Shown: positions 1 through 8,023 of the stretch, piece by piece
Layout of the letters: every line of letters starts with the position of its first letter
How positions within the stretch are numbered: position 1 is the first letter of the stretch
DNA from: Microbacterium karelineae
GTDB lineage: Bacteria > Actinomycetota > Actinomycetes > Actinomycetales > Microbacteriaceae
Direction: 5' to 3'
Assembly (NCBI RefSeq): GCF_009745985.1
Contig: NZ_WFIX01000178.1
Location: 1 to 49,682, forward strand
DNA: 49,682 bases
Notes under the pieces: model-generated
The model's database searches: none
What the model was told of the DNA's origin: nothing
The model's input: the letters and a program-made list of their open reading frames with translations, nothing else
Translations under genes and position numbers: made by a program

Positions 1-1529
1 TGCTCCCGCGCCTCGTGCTCGGCCTCGATCCGGTCCAGCGCCCGCGCGATGCTCGCCCGCTCGATCTCCCGCCGCTCGCGTGCCCGCTCCTCACATCGCG
101 CCTCCTCGGCCTCGCGCCGCTCCTCCCGCGCCTCGTCCTCCGCGGCTTCCGGGGTCTCCTGGAAGAACACCCGGGACACCGGCTCGTCGGTATAGACCAT
201 CCCGGCAGGGCTCGTCCACTCGATCACCCCGCCCCCGACCTGCCGCAGCCGCCACCCGGAGTGATGCTTCATCATGTGGTGTGGCTCACACAGCGCGGCC
301 AGGTTCTCGATCGTGGTCGGCCCGCCGCGGGCATACTCCCGCGAGTGATCCAGGTCGGCCTTCCGCGCCGGGGTCGTGCATCCCGGGAACCGGCAGGTCA
401 TATCTCGCCCGATCAACGCCCGCCGCTGCGCCTCCGAGGGTCGATACCGGTCGACCGCGACGATCTCGCCCGTCTCGGGTCTCACGAACAGCCTCTCCCA
501 CCCGGCCGCGCTCCCGGCGACGATGCGGGCCGTGTCGGGCGAGACGAGCCCGCCGTCATCGGCCCAGGCCGTTCCCTCGTCCGGGTCGAGGATCTGCGTG
601 ACCGGGATCGTCACCTGCACCGTTGCCGCGATCCCCGTCAGGGTCGCCCCGGTGCCGGAGGCGTGCAGCTCGTGCCCGGTCGGCTCCGCGGACAGCAGGA
701 CATCGGCGATCAGGTCGGCCCGCAGCTGATCCATCGTCCGCCTGTCACTCGCCGCGACGGCGACCGGGTCGGTGCCGTCGAGTGTGCCGGTCACCGGGGC
801 GGCCCATCCGTCTTCGGGCGCGAACCCGTGGTCGCGGTCGAACGCGCGGCGGGCTCGCCGCCGGTCGGTCTTGATGATCTTCGCCATCTCGGTGGCGCGG
901 TCGTAGATGGCGCGCGCCTCGAACGTGGGCAGATACGCCCACAGCTCGCTCATCCCGTCCTCACGATCGGTCACGACGACCCGACGCTCCTCCCGCGCGG
1001 CCTGGTGCCGTTCCCGCAGGGATGTCGGGGCGAGGACCGCGGCCTGCTTCTGCGTGATCTTCTCCAGCTCCCGCGGTGTCCGGGTCTCGGCGAACGGCAC
1101 CGCCAGGGCATCCAGCGACGCCCGCGCGCCCGGGTCGAGACCCGCCCCGGTGGCGGCGATGACGTCGGCGTGCCGCTTCGAGATCCGCCCCGACTTCAGC
1201 GCTTCGTGCGTGACGGGGTAGTCGCTTGTGAGGCGTTCGGCCTGCTCGATCCGGTTCTTCGCCGCCGACGGGTGGACCCGTGTCGCGGCCGCGACCTCGG
1301 CGGCCATCGCCCGCCGCGCATACTCCGGGCCGTCCGACGCCACCGACCGCCGGCCCTCCGCGTCCGCGATCTCCGCGAGCTGGGCCAGCAGCTCGGCCTT
1401 CTCACCCTCGGCCCGCGCGATCGTCCGGTCCCGCTCAACGACCTGTTCGACGAGGCCGCGCACGCGCGCCTGCTCGGCCGGGGTCAGCCCCAGCCTCTCG
1501 AGCCGCGTCTCGTGCCGTTCCTCGTCCAT
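1..1529 (-). CDS. DUF222 / HNH endonuclease domain protein (13E12-repeat family), 3' end outside window
   Basis: The reverse strand is open from an ATG at 1529 to the window edge, so at least 509 residues are present and the C-terminus is missing. The N-terminal 300 or so residues are helical and charged in the DUF222 pattern. A C-x4-C HNH module follows at about residues 380-430: CRFPGC, then LDH with the key His near residue 395, then ENLAALCEPHH. The tail is a highly charged Glu/Arg coiled coil (AREERREAEEARCEERARE). Such proteins are multicopy and mobile in actinobacterial genomes. HNH activity on DNA is known for the fold, but the cellular role is not established. A -10-like TAGCCT lies 6 nt before the ATG, so the mRNA is probably leaderless. 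The gene stands alone and is oriented leftwards. Confidence 0.9.
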   Translation of the reverse strand, partial: MDEERHETRLERLGLTPAEQARVRGLVEQVVERDRTIARAEGEKAELLAQLAEIADAEGRRSVASDGPEYARRAMAAEVAAATRVHPSAAKNRIEQAERLTSDYPVTHEALKSGRISKRHADVIAATGAGLDPGARASLDALAVPFAETRTPRELEKITQKQAAVLAPTSLRERHQAAREERRVVVTDREDGMSELWAYLPTFEARAIYDRATEMAKIIKTDRRRARRAFDRDHGFAPEDGWAAPVTGTLDGTDPVAVAASDRRTMDQLRADLIADVLLSAEPTGHELHASGTGATLTGIAATVQVTIPVTQILDPDEGTAWADDGGLVSPDTARIVAGSAAGWERLFVRPETGEIVAVDRYRPSEAQRRALIGRDMTCRFPGCTTPARKADLDHSREYARGGPTTIENLAALCEPHHMMKHHSGWRLRQVGGGVIEWTSPAGMVYTDEPVSRVFFQETPEAAEDEAREERREAEEARCEERARERREIERASIARALDRIEAEHEARE

Positions 1530-1535
1530 GACCCG

Positions 1536-1541
1536 AGGCTA
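1536..1541 (-). promoter_or_regulatory. Putative -10 element of the DUF222/HNH gene
   Basis: The reverse strand reads TAGCCT with 6 nt between it and the ATG at 1529. That distance places the transcription start at or next to the start codon, as in leaderless actinobacterial mRNAs. No convincing -35 is seen. Confidence 0.4.
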
Positions 1542-1595
1542 CGAGGGACCACCGACAAACGAAGCGGACACGGAAGATGTCGGCTCCGCCATCCC

Positions 1596-1880
1596 TCACT
1601 TCCCGCTGACGTGCGCCCCCGCCACGTCCGCCCGGATCAGCGAGTACACGACGAGGTCCACGCGCCCCGCGTCCGTGAACCCCGTATTCTGCGCCGTCCC
1701 CTCGCGCACGACGCCGGCCCGGTCCGAAATCGGTAGCGATGGCGCACTGCCGCGAGCGAGGTGCAGCTCGACCCGCTCAAAGGCGAATTCGACGATCCGC
1801 AGCCAGGCGACGGCGCGCACCGCGCGAGTCATCACGCCGCGGCCCCGGGCGCCCGCGGCCGTCCAGCAGCTCAGCAAGGT
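1596..1880 (-). pseudogene. Remnant of a GNAT (RimJ/RimL-type) N-acetyltransferase
   Basis: The reverse-strand frame ending at 1596 contains the C-terminal half of a RimJ/RimL-type acetyltransferase. ARGRGVMTRAVRAVAWL matches the acetyl-CoA-binding loop and following helix. FERVELH, DRAGVVREGT and a terminal VDLVVYSLIRADV match the usual end of the family. The residues upstream of about 1880 do not look like the family, and no other frame supplies the missing first half of the domain. The middle is also eroded: the usual NxxS segment reads GSAPSLP. I read it as a decayed fragment rather than a working enzyme. An open frame extends to an ATG-like codon at 1991. Confidence 0.6.
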
Positions 1881-2196
1881 CGGCCCGCCGCGGTGATATG
1901 AGCCATTCCTCTCCGTGCCCCCCCCACGGACGCAGAGAAGGAGACCCTCTGCCTTCCGGAGAAGGACCGCTATCCGGCGTCCGCAGGCCACCGGTGGCCC
2001 CTCTTGAACGCCGCCCCTCCGTCACACGCGAGGTTTCGCTGTGCGCGGCCCCGCGGCAGGCAGCAGCCTGCGCAGTTGCCGCGCAATGCAGAGTTCCTGC
2101 CCGATGGACGAGAACCCGCCACGTCCAGGAGATCCTGAGCGGATGACGCGAGATCTGTGCGCCATCGTCGACTTCGGTGCCGATGGCGAACGCTCG
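1881..2196. other. Gene-poor gap with palindromes
   Basis: No frame here resembles a known protein. The stretch holds a perfect 14-bp palindrome GGCCACCGGTGGCC at 1986-1999. It also has a 6-bp stem with an AGCA tetraloop at 2056-2071, flanked by a further CGCG/CGCG pairing (2052-2055 with 2080-2083). The second hairpin lies just beyond the 3' end of the leftward T5orf172 gene and could end its transcript, although no T-run follows. Confidence 0.35.
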
Positions 2197-2245
2197 TCAT
2201 GAGGCCGTTGGCGTCGCGATCTCGCCGCCGCTGAGGCGGAACTCC

Positions 2246-3643
2246 TCAGCGGACGGCTCGGTGGTGAACTCGAGGACTTCGACTTGGTGTGCGTTGAGGA
2301 CGTCGAGCACACGTCCAAGGGGTGACCCGGAAGTACTCGCGTCGCGTGTTCACCTTGTTGAGTCGCTGTTCGGCGAACGTCCGATGGAGCATGGACTCGA
2401 CGTCGACCGCGTCGTCGGTGAAGAACAGCGCGTGCACGTCGAACCGGAACGGGACGGAAGCATCCCCGAGCTCCCGTACACGGTCCATCGGGTCGAGCCG
2501 TCGAGTCATCCCGATCTTGACGATGCCGGGCCCGAAGGAGCCGACGTTCGAGATGACATACACGTAGCCCGCGCGCATATTCGCCGCGCGATAGTCGACA
2601 TCCTCGATCGCCTTGTCGACGTCCTCGAGACGCTCCCGCATCCGCGCGACGCCTTCGTCATCACCGCTCGCTTCGAGCGCCTCGAGTGCGAGGATGTACT
2701 TCGCGCGCTCTTTGTCGAGTCGTTCGTGTTCCCGCGCGAGTTCCGCTTCGGCCTTCTTCTGCTCCCGCAGCTCGGCGCGTCTCTCTCGCTCGGCTTCTTT
2801 CTCCGCCTGCACCGCCTGCAGGTGGCGGGCAGCGAGAGAGAGTTCCTGAAGACGCGCATGGAGGTATTCGTGCGTGATGCGGAGGTCGATCATGTCGCCC
2901 TGCTTGGCGATCTGCTCGGCCACCTTCGTCAATCGCTTCTGCGCGGCCTCGAGATTCCCGGCGCGCATGGTCTTGACGCAGTTCTCCGCTTCGGCGTTGA
3001 ACGCGCGCAGAAGGATCTTCGACATGTCGTTGACGAACTTGTTCCCCTTTGCGGTCGAGTTGTTGAAGGTGAAGCCGCTGGTGGACGTCGTGGCGCGCTT
3101 CTCGCGGACCATCGTCTTGATCTTCGCGCGGAGGGCCTCGAGATCGGCGGACAGCGTCGCCGAGTGCTCGGCGGCGTGCTCGTAGTCGAACAAGCCCGCC
3201 TCCTGCATGGCGCTCGCCCATCGAAGATCCACGAGCGCCCCCTTGAGGCGCTCACGCGCGGCGAACAGCGTGTCGCGCTCATCTCGGAGTCGTGCGATCT
3301 CGCTCGTCAGCCGTTCCATCTCGTCTCGATGCGCGTCGCGCGTGGTCGCGAGCTCGGCTTCGACATGTGCACGGTACTTGTCGACATCGTCGAACTCGTG
3401 GGCATTGAATCTATTGACGATCGCCTGCAGATCGGCGGCGCGGGCTCGCGCAGCGGACTTCGAGAGCTTCTCGATCGCCTTCTCAGCGGAGTGAGCGCGG
3501 CGGTCCCGGCGCGTCGACCGAAGGCTCTGCGCGGGCTCCGCACCGGATGCCGGCGCCGTGTGCTCCGTCCACTGCGTGCCATTCCACCAACGCAGCGTGC
3601 CCTGCGCGTCGGTCGGGTACCAGCCGGAGGGGATCTCGGACAT
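2246..3643 (-). CDS. DUF2510-DUF4041-T5orf172 (GIY-YIG-like) protein with apparent 3' frameshift
   Basis: Start ATG at 3643 has AGGAG about 6 nt upstream; 465 residues in the open frame. Residues ~5-31 are a DUF2510 motif (GWYPTD, LRWWNGTQWTEH). A long charged coiled coil with a DUF4041-like core follows. Residues ~355-442 form a T5orf172/Mug113 domain of the GIY-YIG superfamily (YVYVISN, GIVKIGMTRR, LHRTFA, NTRREYFRV). After YFRVTP the frame runs into 23 unrelated residues. The frame shifted by one at the G4 run 2319-2322 continues with about 40 family-like residues (GRVLDVLNAH, LEFTTEPSAEEFR) to a stop at 2197. This suggests one extra base, or a sequencing error, close to the end. DUF4041/T5orf172 proteins occur in phages and mobile islands; a nuclease or defence role is plausible but unproven. 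Confidence 0.85.
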   Translation of the reverse strand: MSEIPSGWYPTDAQGTLRWWNGTQWTEHTAPASGAEPAQSLRSTRRDRRAHSAEKAIEKLSKSAARARAADLQAIVNRFNAHEFDDVDKYRAHVEAELATTRDAHRDEMERLTSEIARLRDERDTLFAARERLKGALVDLRWASAMQEAGLFDYEHAAEHSATLSADLEALRAKIKTMVREKRATTSTSGFTFNNSTAKGNKFVNDMSKILLRAFNAEAENCVKTMRAGNLEAAQKRLTKVAEQIAKQGDMIDLRITHEYLHARLQELSLAARHLQAVQAEKEAERERRAELREQKKAEAELAREHERLDKERAKYILALEALEASGDDEGVARMRERLEDVDKAIEDVDYRAANMRAGYVYVISNVGSFGPGIVKIGMTRRLDPMDRVRELGDASVPFRFDVHALFFTDDAVDVESMLHRTFAEQRLNKVNTRREYFRVTPWTCARRPQRTPSRSPRVHHRAVR

Positions 3644-3760
3644 GAGTGCTCCTGCTCGCGCGACGGTCGGGGTCCTCATACCCGGGGAGCCCCCGGATAG
3701 TCGAGATGAGCGTACGACAGACTCGCCGCGACACGCGCGATCGACGAATGCCCCCGTCCC

Positions 3761-4636
3761 TCACCCCACGAGGAACAGGCCGCCCCACATCCCCGGGTTG
3801 TGGGCGTGGACCAGTACGGCGAAGACGACGGCGTCGAACAGCAGGTGCACGGTCACGACGTATCCGAGGGAGCGCGTGCGCAGGAAGATCACGCCCTGCA
3901 GCAGCGCGAAGGGGATCGTGAGGACGGGGCCCCATTCTCGGTAGCCGAGCTCCCAGAGGAACGACACGAACACGATCGTCTGCAGGAGGTTCGCGGCCCA
4001 CGCGGGGAAGTGCCGTCGCAGCAGGGCGAACACCGTGCAGATGAAGAACAGCTCGTCCCAGATCCCGACGGCGCCGACGCCGACGAACAGCCGCGCGATG
4101 AGGTCTGGGCTGTCGACGACGGGCCAGTTGCGGTACACCCCGCTCGTGATGAAGTAGTACGGCAGGATCAGCCACCCCAGCACGATGACCGCGACGAGCC
4201 AGACCCACTGTGCGGGGTGCCAGCGCCCGCCGGCACGCCAGGGGAAGGCGATCGCGCGGTCGCGGAACGCGAACCGCGACACGAGATAGGGCACGGCGAC
4301 GGCCCCGCCGAGGGCGAGCGTGAAGCGCAGCATCGCCGCGTCATCGAGCTCTGCCGCGAGCGGGATGACGCTCACGATCAGCAGCCCCAGGGAGATGAGC
4401 GCGAGATCGCGCAGGAGGCTGGGGCCGCGATCGGCACCCGAGGCGGCCACAGCACGCCGCGCGCGCGATTCGAGGATCCACGCGAGCGCGAGCCCGACGG
4501 CAGACAGAGCAGACCCGAGCCACGCGCTCTCGAGGACGAAGAAGGCGGGCGCCGCGAGGCACACGGCCAGCGCGGGCGCGAGCGCGGCCCAAGGCGAGAG
4601 GGGGCCGCGCGGTGCGGTGCCTGGGTGCTGGATCAC
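3761..4636 (-). CDS. CPBP-family (CAAX protease-like) intramembrane protein
   Basis: I choose the GTG at 4636, giving 291 residues; an open frame extends upstream without family features. The protein has about seven to eight hydrophobic segments, and its C-terminal half resembles the CPBP/Abi glutamic-type intramembrane proteases. The motif-1 region reads WDELFFICTVFALLRR, where the family normally has EExxxR. The third motif HLLFD is intact, while the FxxxH motif is hard to recognise in FVSFLWELGYREW. The catalytic set is therefore incomplete or variant. CPBP proteins process prenylated or bacteriocin-like substrates in the membrane, but no such partner is adjacent. It is divergent from the tannase-like gene. 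Confidence 0.75.
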   Translation of the reverse strand: MIQHPGTAPRGPLSPWAALAPALAVCLAAPAFFVLESAWLGSALSAVGLALAWILESRARRAVAASGADRGPSLLRDLALISLGLLIVSVIPLAAELDDAAMLRFTLALGGAVAVPYLVSRFAFRDRAIAFPWRAGGRWHPAQWVWLVAVIVLGWLILPYYFITSGVYRNWPVVDSPDLIARLFVGVGAVGIWDELFFICTVFALLRRHFPAWAANLLQTIVFVSFLWELGYREWGPVLTIPFALLQGVIFLRTRSLGYVVTVHLLFDAVVFAVLVHAHNPGMWGGLFLVG

Positions 4637-4817
4637 GTCCCCATCCTCTCGGGGAATCCGGCGCGGCGCATCCACAGGCGACTTCCCTTCAACGGAAGAC
4701 CTCCTCGGGGCCGCCCCCGTGGCCACTACCCTGACGCCGGACGGCGAAGACGCCGTCTCGGCGGAGACGCCGGATCCGCGCGTCGGTCTCGCGGCGCGAG
4801 AGGCAAGGGAGCACAGG

Positions 4818-6422
4818 ATGAAGCCTTCGATCGGACGCGCCCTGATGGGGATCGCGAGCGCGCTCGCCCTCGTGGTGGGAGCGGGATCCGCGGCCACCGC
4901 GAAGCCCGGCGGCCCGCCCCATGAGCCCGGATCCCTGACGCCCGATGCGTGCGCCGCGCTCGTCGGGCACGAGATCCCCGAGCGCGCCATCGACCTGCCC
5001 ACCGGAGGCGCGAGCGTCGAGACGGCCGAGTGGGCCGACGACCACTGCGAGGTCACGGGATGGATCCGCGCCGTCTCCGCGCCGCAGGACATGCAGTTCC
5101 AGGTGAACCTGCCCGCCGCGTGGAACGGGCGCGCGCTGCAGTTCGGCGGCGGCGGGTTCGACGGATCCCTTGTCACCGCCACGGGCACCTACACGGCCCA
5201 GCCGAACGGCACGCCGACGGCGCTCGACTCAGGCTGGGTGACGCTCGGCAGCGACGGCGGTCACCAGGGCGATGCCGGGTTCGACGGTCGGTTCCAGACC
5301 GACCCCGAGCTGCTCATGAACTACGGCCAGTGGTCGGTGAAGAAAGCGCACGATGCGGCCTGGCACGTCATCGACGCGGCATACGGCGCGGAACCGACGT
5401 GGTCGTACTTCATCGGCGGATCGCAGGGCGGACACGAGGCCCTCGACGCGGCCGCGCGGTACCCGAAGGACTACGACGGGGTCGTCGCGAACTATCCGGC
5501 GTACAACGTCGCGATGATGCACATCGGCGCCGTGACCTTCCGCGACGCGCTCCTGATCGACGACGGCGCCGGCTGGCTGAGCCCCGCGAAGACCCAGACC
5601 CTGACCGACGCTGTCTATGCGGCGTGCGACGAGCTCGACGGCGTCGCGGACGGCATCGTCTCGAACGTCGTGGGCTGCGACGAGACCTTCGAGCTCGCGA
5701 ACGTCCGCTGCGAGGGCGGCGTCGACACGGGCGATGACTGTCTCTCCGACGCGCAGCTGCGGGCGGTGCGCGCCATGACGACCGACGACGACCTCGGCTT
5801 CGAGATCGAGGGCAACAGCATCTTCGCGAAGAGCGCGCTCCTGCAGGGAGCCTTCTACCAGGGCTTCGCTGGCTTCGGGACGGGACCATACGATCAGGGC
5901 CTGCAGTTCCAGGTGCTCGACGCGACGTCCCGCTACGGCGTCTCGGACGGTGACCCCGATCACGACACGTTCGCCTTCGACCCGGCGGACCACACCGAGC
6001 GGATCCAGGAGCTCGGCGAGATCATGGACGTCACCGACGTCTCGCTGAACAGGTTCCGCGCGTACGGAGGGAAGGTCATCCTCACGCACGGCACGATCGA
6101 CGACTTCATCACCCCGCACAACACGGTGCAGTATTACGAGCGGCAGCAGGAGCAGTTCCGTCACCGGCTGGGCGGATTCATGAAGTTCTACATGGTGCCG
6201 GGCTGGGGCCACGGGCAGGGGGCGTTCCAGGCCCAGTACGACGGGCTCGGGGCGATCGTCGACTGGGTCGAGGACGGCACGGAGCCCGCGGGCCTCGTCG
6301 CGTCCGACGGCAACGCGGGCGCCGACCGCACGCGGCCGATGTGCGAGTACCCGGCGTGGCCGGAGTACGACGGTGAGGGATCCCCGGACGACGCGGGCGC
6401 TTTCCGCTGCGTCGCCGGGTGA
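4818..6422 (+). CDS. Secreted tannase/feruloyl-esterase family protein
   Basis: Start ATG at 4818 has AAGGGAG upstream; 534 residues. The first ~28 residues form a signal peptide (KPSIGRALMG, a hydrophobic core, then SAATAKP), so export is likely. The alpha/beta-hydrolase triad is visible: nucleophile in GGSQG (Ser202), acid in HGTIDDFI (Asp428 or Asp429), and His465 in GWGHGQG. Paired cysteines and an Asp-rich loop (CDELDGVADGIV) match the lid and calcium site of fungal and bacterial tannases and feruloyl esterases. It probably hydrolyses aromatic carboxylic esters from plant material outside the cell; the exact substrate cannot be read. It converges with the SGNH gene, with 7 nt between the stops. 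Confidence 0.88.
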   Translation: MKPSIGRALMGIASALALVVGAGSAATAKPGGPPHEPGSLTPDACAALVGHEIPERAIDLPTGGASVETAEWADDHCEVTGWIRAVSAPQDMQFQVNLPAAWNGRALQFGGGGFDGSLVTATGTYTAQPNGTPTALDSGWVTLGSDGGHQGDAGFDGRFQTDPELLMNYGQWSVKKAHDAAWHVIDAAYGAEPTWSYFIGGSQGGHEALDAAARYPKDYDGVVANYPAYNVAMMHIGAVTFRDALLIDDGAGWLSPAKTQTLTDAVYAACDELDGVADGIVSNVVGCDETFELANVRCEGGVDTGDDCLSDAQLRAVRAMTTDDDLGFEIEGNSIFAKSALLQGAFYQGFAGFGTGPYDQGLQFQVLDATSRYGVSDGDPDHDTFAFDPADHTERIQELGEIMDVTDVSLNRFRAYGGKVILTHGTIDDFITPHNTVQYYERQQEQFRHRLGGFMKFYMVPGWGHGQGAFQAQYDGLGAIVDWVEDGTEPAGLVASDGNAGADRTRPMCEYPAWPEYDGEGSPDDAGAFRCVAG

Positions 6423-6429
6423 GGGCGCG

Positions 6430-7218
6430 TCAGCCCAGCTCGGCAGGGGCCGGCGTCTCCTCGAGGGCGACGACCGACTCCTCGCGGACGGCGACCGCGC
6501 CGAGTGCCGCGACGAGGCGGTCGGCGAGGTAGGCATGGCCCGCGTCGGACGGGTGATCGTTGCCCTCGGGCGACGTGTCGATGAGGGTGTCGTAGTTCGC
6601 CGTCGTGATCCATTCCTCGGCGATCGGGGACACGTACGGCACGCCGCGGTCCGCGGCCGCTCGGCGCAGGATCTCGTCGATCATCCGCGTCGCGGGCTCG
6701 ATGGGGAGCACCTGCGGCGCCGGGCCGAAGACGACGAGCGAGGCGTCGGGATATGCGGCGGCCAGCGCGTCCCACGCGTCCTCCGCCGCGGCCCGGAGGA
6801 GCGACAGGTCCTCCCGCCGGTCGTTGATGGATCCCTGGATGACGACGAGATCGGGGGCGGCGTCGTGGTCGAGCGCGCGGATCCGCGAGATGTAGGTGCC
6901 GCCCTCGAATCCGGACCGGAGATAGCCGCTCGCGCGTTCTCCGTCGACGGCGGTCGGCCATCCGAGCTGATCGCCGACGCGCGCGGCGTATCCGAGCGTC
7001 TCGGGATCCGTCGCCGCACGTCCCCACGTCCACGAGTCTCCGAAGATGAGGAGCGACGGTTCGACCGGCAGCGAGACCAGCGGGTCCGCGGACGTCGCGG
7101 CCGGGGCGGAGCCGCCGGGCGCCGCGATCTGAGGGCCGGCCGGTGCGCATGCGGCGAGCGCGCACGCGCACGCGATGGCCGCGGCCGAGGCGATCGCCCG
7201 AATGCGCACGCGCGTCAC
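6430..7218 (-). CDS. SGNH/GDSL-family hydrolase lipoprotein (second of tandem pair)
   Basis: 262 residues. The N-terminus is a lipoprotein signal with lipobox LAAC (MTRVRIRAIASAAAIACACA region), so the protein is probably anchored to the outer face of the membrane. SGNH blocks are visible: LLIFGDSWTWG (block I Ser), GSINDR in place of the usual GxND region, and the C-terminal SDAGH block with the catalytic His. It is an esterase or lipase-type hydrolase of unknown substrate. It overlaps the stop of the upstream paralogue by 4 nt (ATGA), so the two are co-translated. Close similarity in length, order of blocks and phrases such as DEWITTANYD versus DEWITSANYD shows a local duplication. Confidence 0.85.
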   Translation of the reverse strand: MTRVRIRAIASAAAIACACALAACAPAGPQIAAPGGSAPAATSADPLVSLPVEPSLLIFGDSWTWGRAATDPETLGYAARVGDQLGWPTAVDGERASGYLRSGFEGGTYISRIRALDHDAAPDLVVIQGSINDRREDLSLLRAAAEDAWDALAAAYPDASLVVFGPAPQVLPIEPATRMIDEILRRAAADRGVPYVSPIAEEWITTANYDTLIDTSPEGNDHPSDAGHAYLADRLVAALGAVAVREESVVALEETPAPAELG

Positions 7219-7994
7219 TCGCTGTCGGCCGCGTCGTCGTCCTGGGCCGTGACCGCTGATTCGTCGGGCTCCAGATCGCGGAGGTGATCTGCGAGCGCCT
7301 CCGCGAGGAACGCGTGCCCGTCGTCGCTCGGGTGGTTGTGGCCCGAGCTCGACGTGTCGATGACGTCATCGTAGTTCGCAGACGTGATCCACTCATCCTG
7401 CACAGGGGAGATGTACGTGACGCCCTCCCGCTCCGCCAGGCGGCTGAGGACCCTGTCGATGCGGCCGACGGTGTCCGCGACGGGAATCGTGCTCGGCGCC
7501 GGCCCCAGTACGACGAGCTCGGCGTCGGGGTAGAGCGCCTCGAGCGCTCGCCACACGCTCTGGGCGGCGCCCGAGAGCCGGTCGAGGTTCTCGCCGCGGT
7601 CGTTGATCGATCCCTGCACGACGACGATCTCAGGGTCGAGGTCGGGGTCGAGCTGCACGACGCGCGAGCCGTACAGGCCGCCGAACTCGCCGGGGCGCAG
7701 GTAGCCGCTGCCGTTCTCGCCGTCGACCGTCGTGTCCCACCCGAGCAGCTCGCCCGTGAGATACGCGTATCCGCCCGTCGGCGTCGACGACGCGAGGCCG
7801 ACGGTCCACGAGTCGCCGAAGACGAGGAGCGAGGGATCCGCGTCGGTCGCGGCGTCCTCCGGGCCCGCGACGGTCGGCCAGCTGCCGGACAGGTCGACCC
7901 CGTGCGGCTCGCTCGCGCAGGCGCCGAGGGTCGCGGATCCGAGCGCGATGGCGCAGGCGGCGGCGAGCAGACGGCGAACGCGGGGCATGGACAC
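7215..7994 (-). CDS. SGNH/GDSL-family hydrolase lipoprotein (first of tandem pair)
   Basis: 259 residues from GTG at 7994, which has GAGGA 8-9 nt upstream; an ATG two codons later is less well spaced. Lipobox LGAC near residue 26 predicts a lipoprotein. SGNH blocks: LLVFGDSWTVG, GSINDRGEN, and PSDDGHAFLAEAL with the catalytic Asp-x-x-His. It probably acts as an extracytoplasmic esterase. It is the promoter-proximal gene of a two-gene operon with its paralogue and is divergent from argS, with 29 bp between the two start codons. The promoters of both directions must therefore overlap. Confidence 0.85.
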   Translation of the reverse strand: MSMPRVRRLLAAACAIALGSATLGACASEPHGVDLSGSWPTVAGPEDAATDADPSLLVFGDSWTVGLASSTPTGGYAYLTGELLGWDTTVDGENGSGYLRPGEFGGLYGSRVVQLDPDLDPEIVVVQGSINDRGENLDRLSGAAQSVWRALEALYPDAELVVLGPAPSTIPVADTVGRIDRVLSRLAEREGVTYISPVQDEWITSANYDDVIDTSSSGHNHPSDDGHAFLAEALADHLRDLEPDESAVTAQDDDAADSE

Positions 7995-8008
7995 AGAATA
8001 TGTCCTCG

Positions 8009-8014
8009 TAAGAT
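8009..8014 (+). promoter_or_regulatory. Putative -10 element of argS
   Basis: TAAGAT lies 9 nt before the argS ATG, and no Shine-Dalgarno sequence intervenes. This suggests a leaderless or nearly leaderless mRNA starting inside the 29-bp divergent gap with the SGNH operon. Confidence 0.45.
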
Positions 8015-8023
8015 TGGAACCCT

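Noticed and set aside
15-1736. Long rightward open frame of 573 codons
   Set aside because: It is antisense to the DUF222/HNH gene, is dominated by Arg/Pro/Gly, and has no family features.
2086-2325. Rightward frame with an internal TGA at 2200 that looked like a broken small gene (RWRRDLAAAEAELL)
   Set aside because: It is the complement of the shifted C-terminus of the T5orf172 gene; no homology of its own was seen.
2177-3700. 507-codon rightward open frame
   Set aside because: Antisense shadow of the T5orf172 gene, a common effect of GC-rich codon bias.
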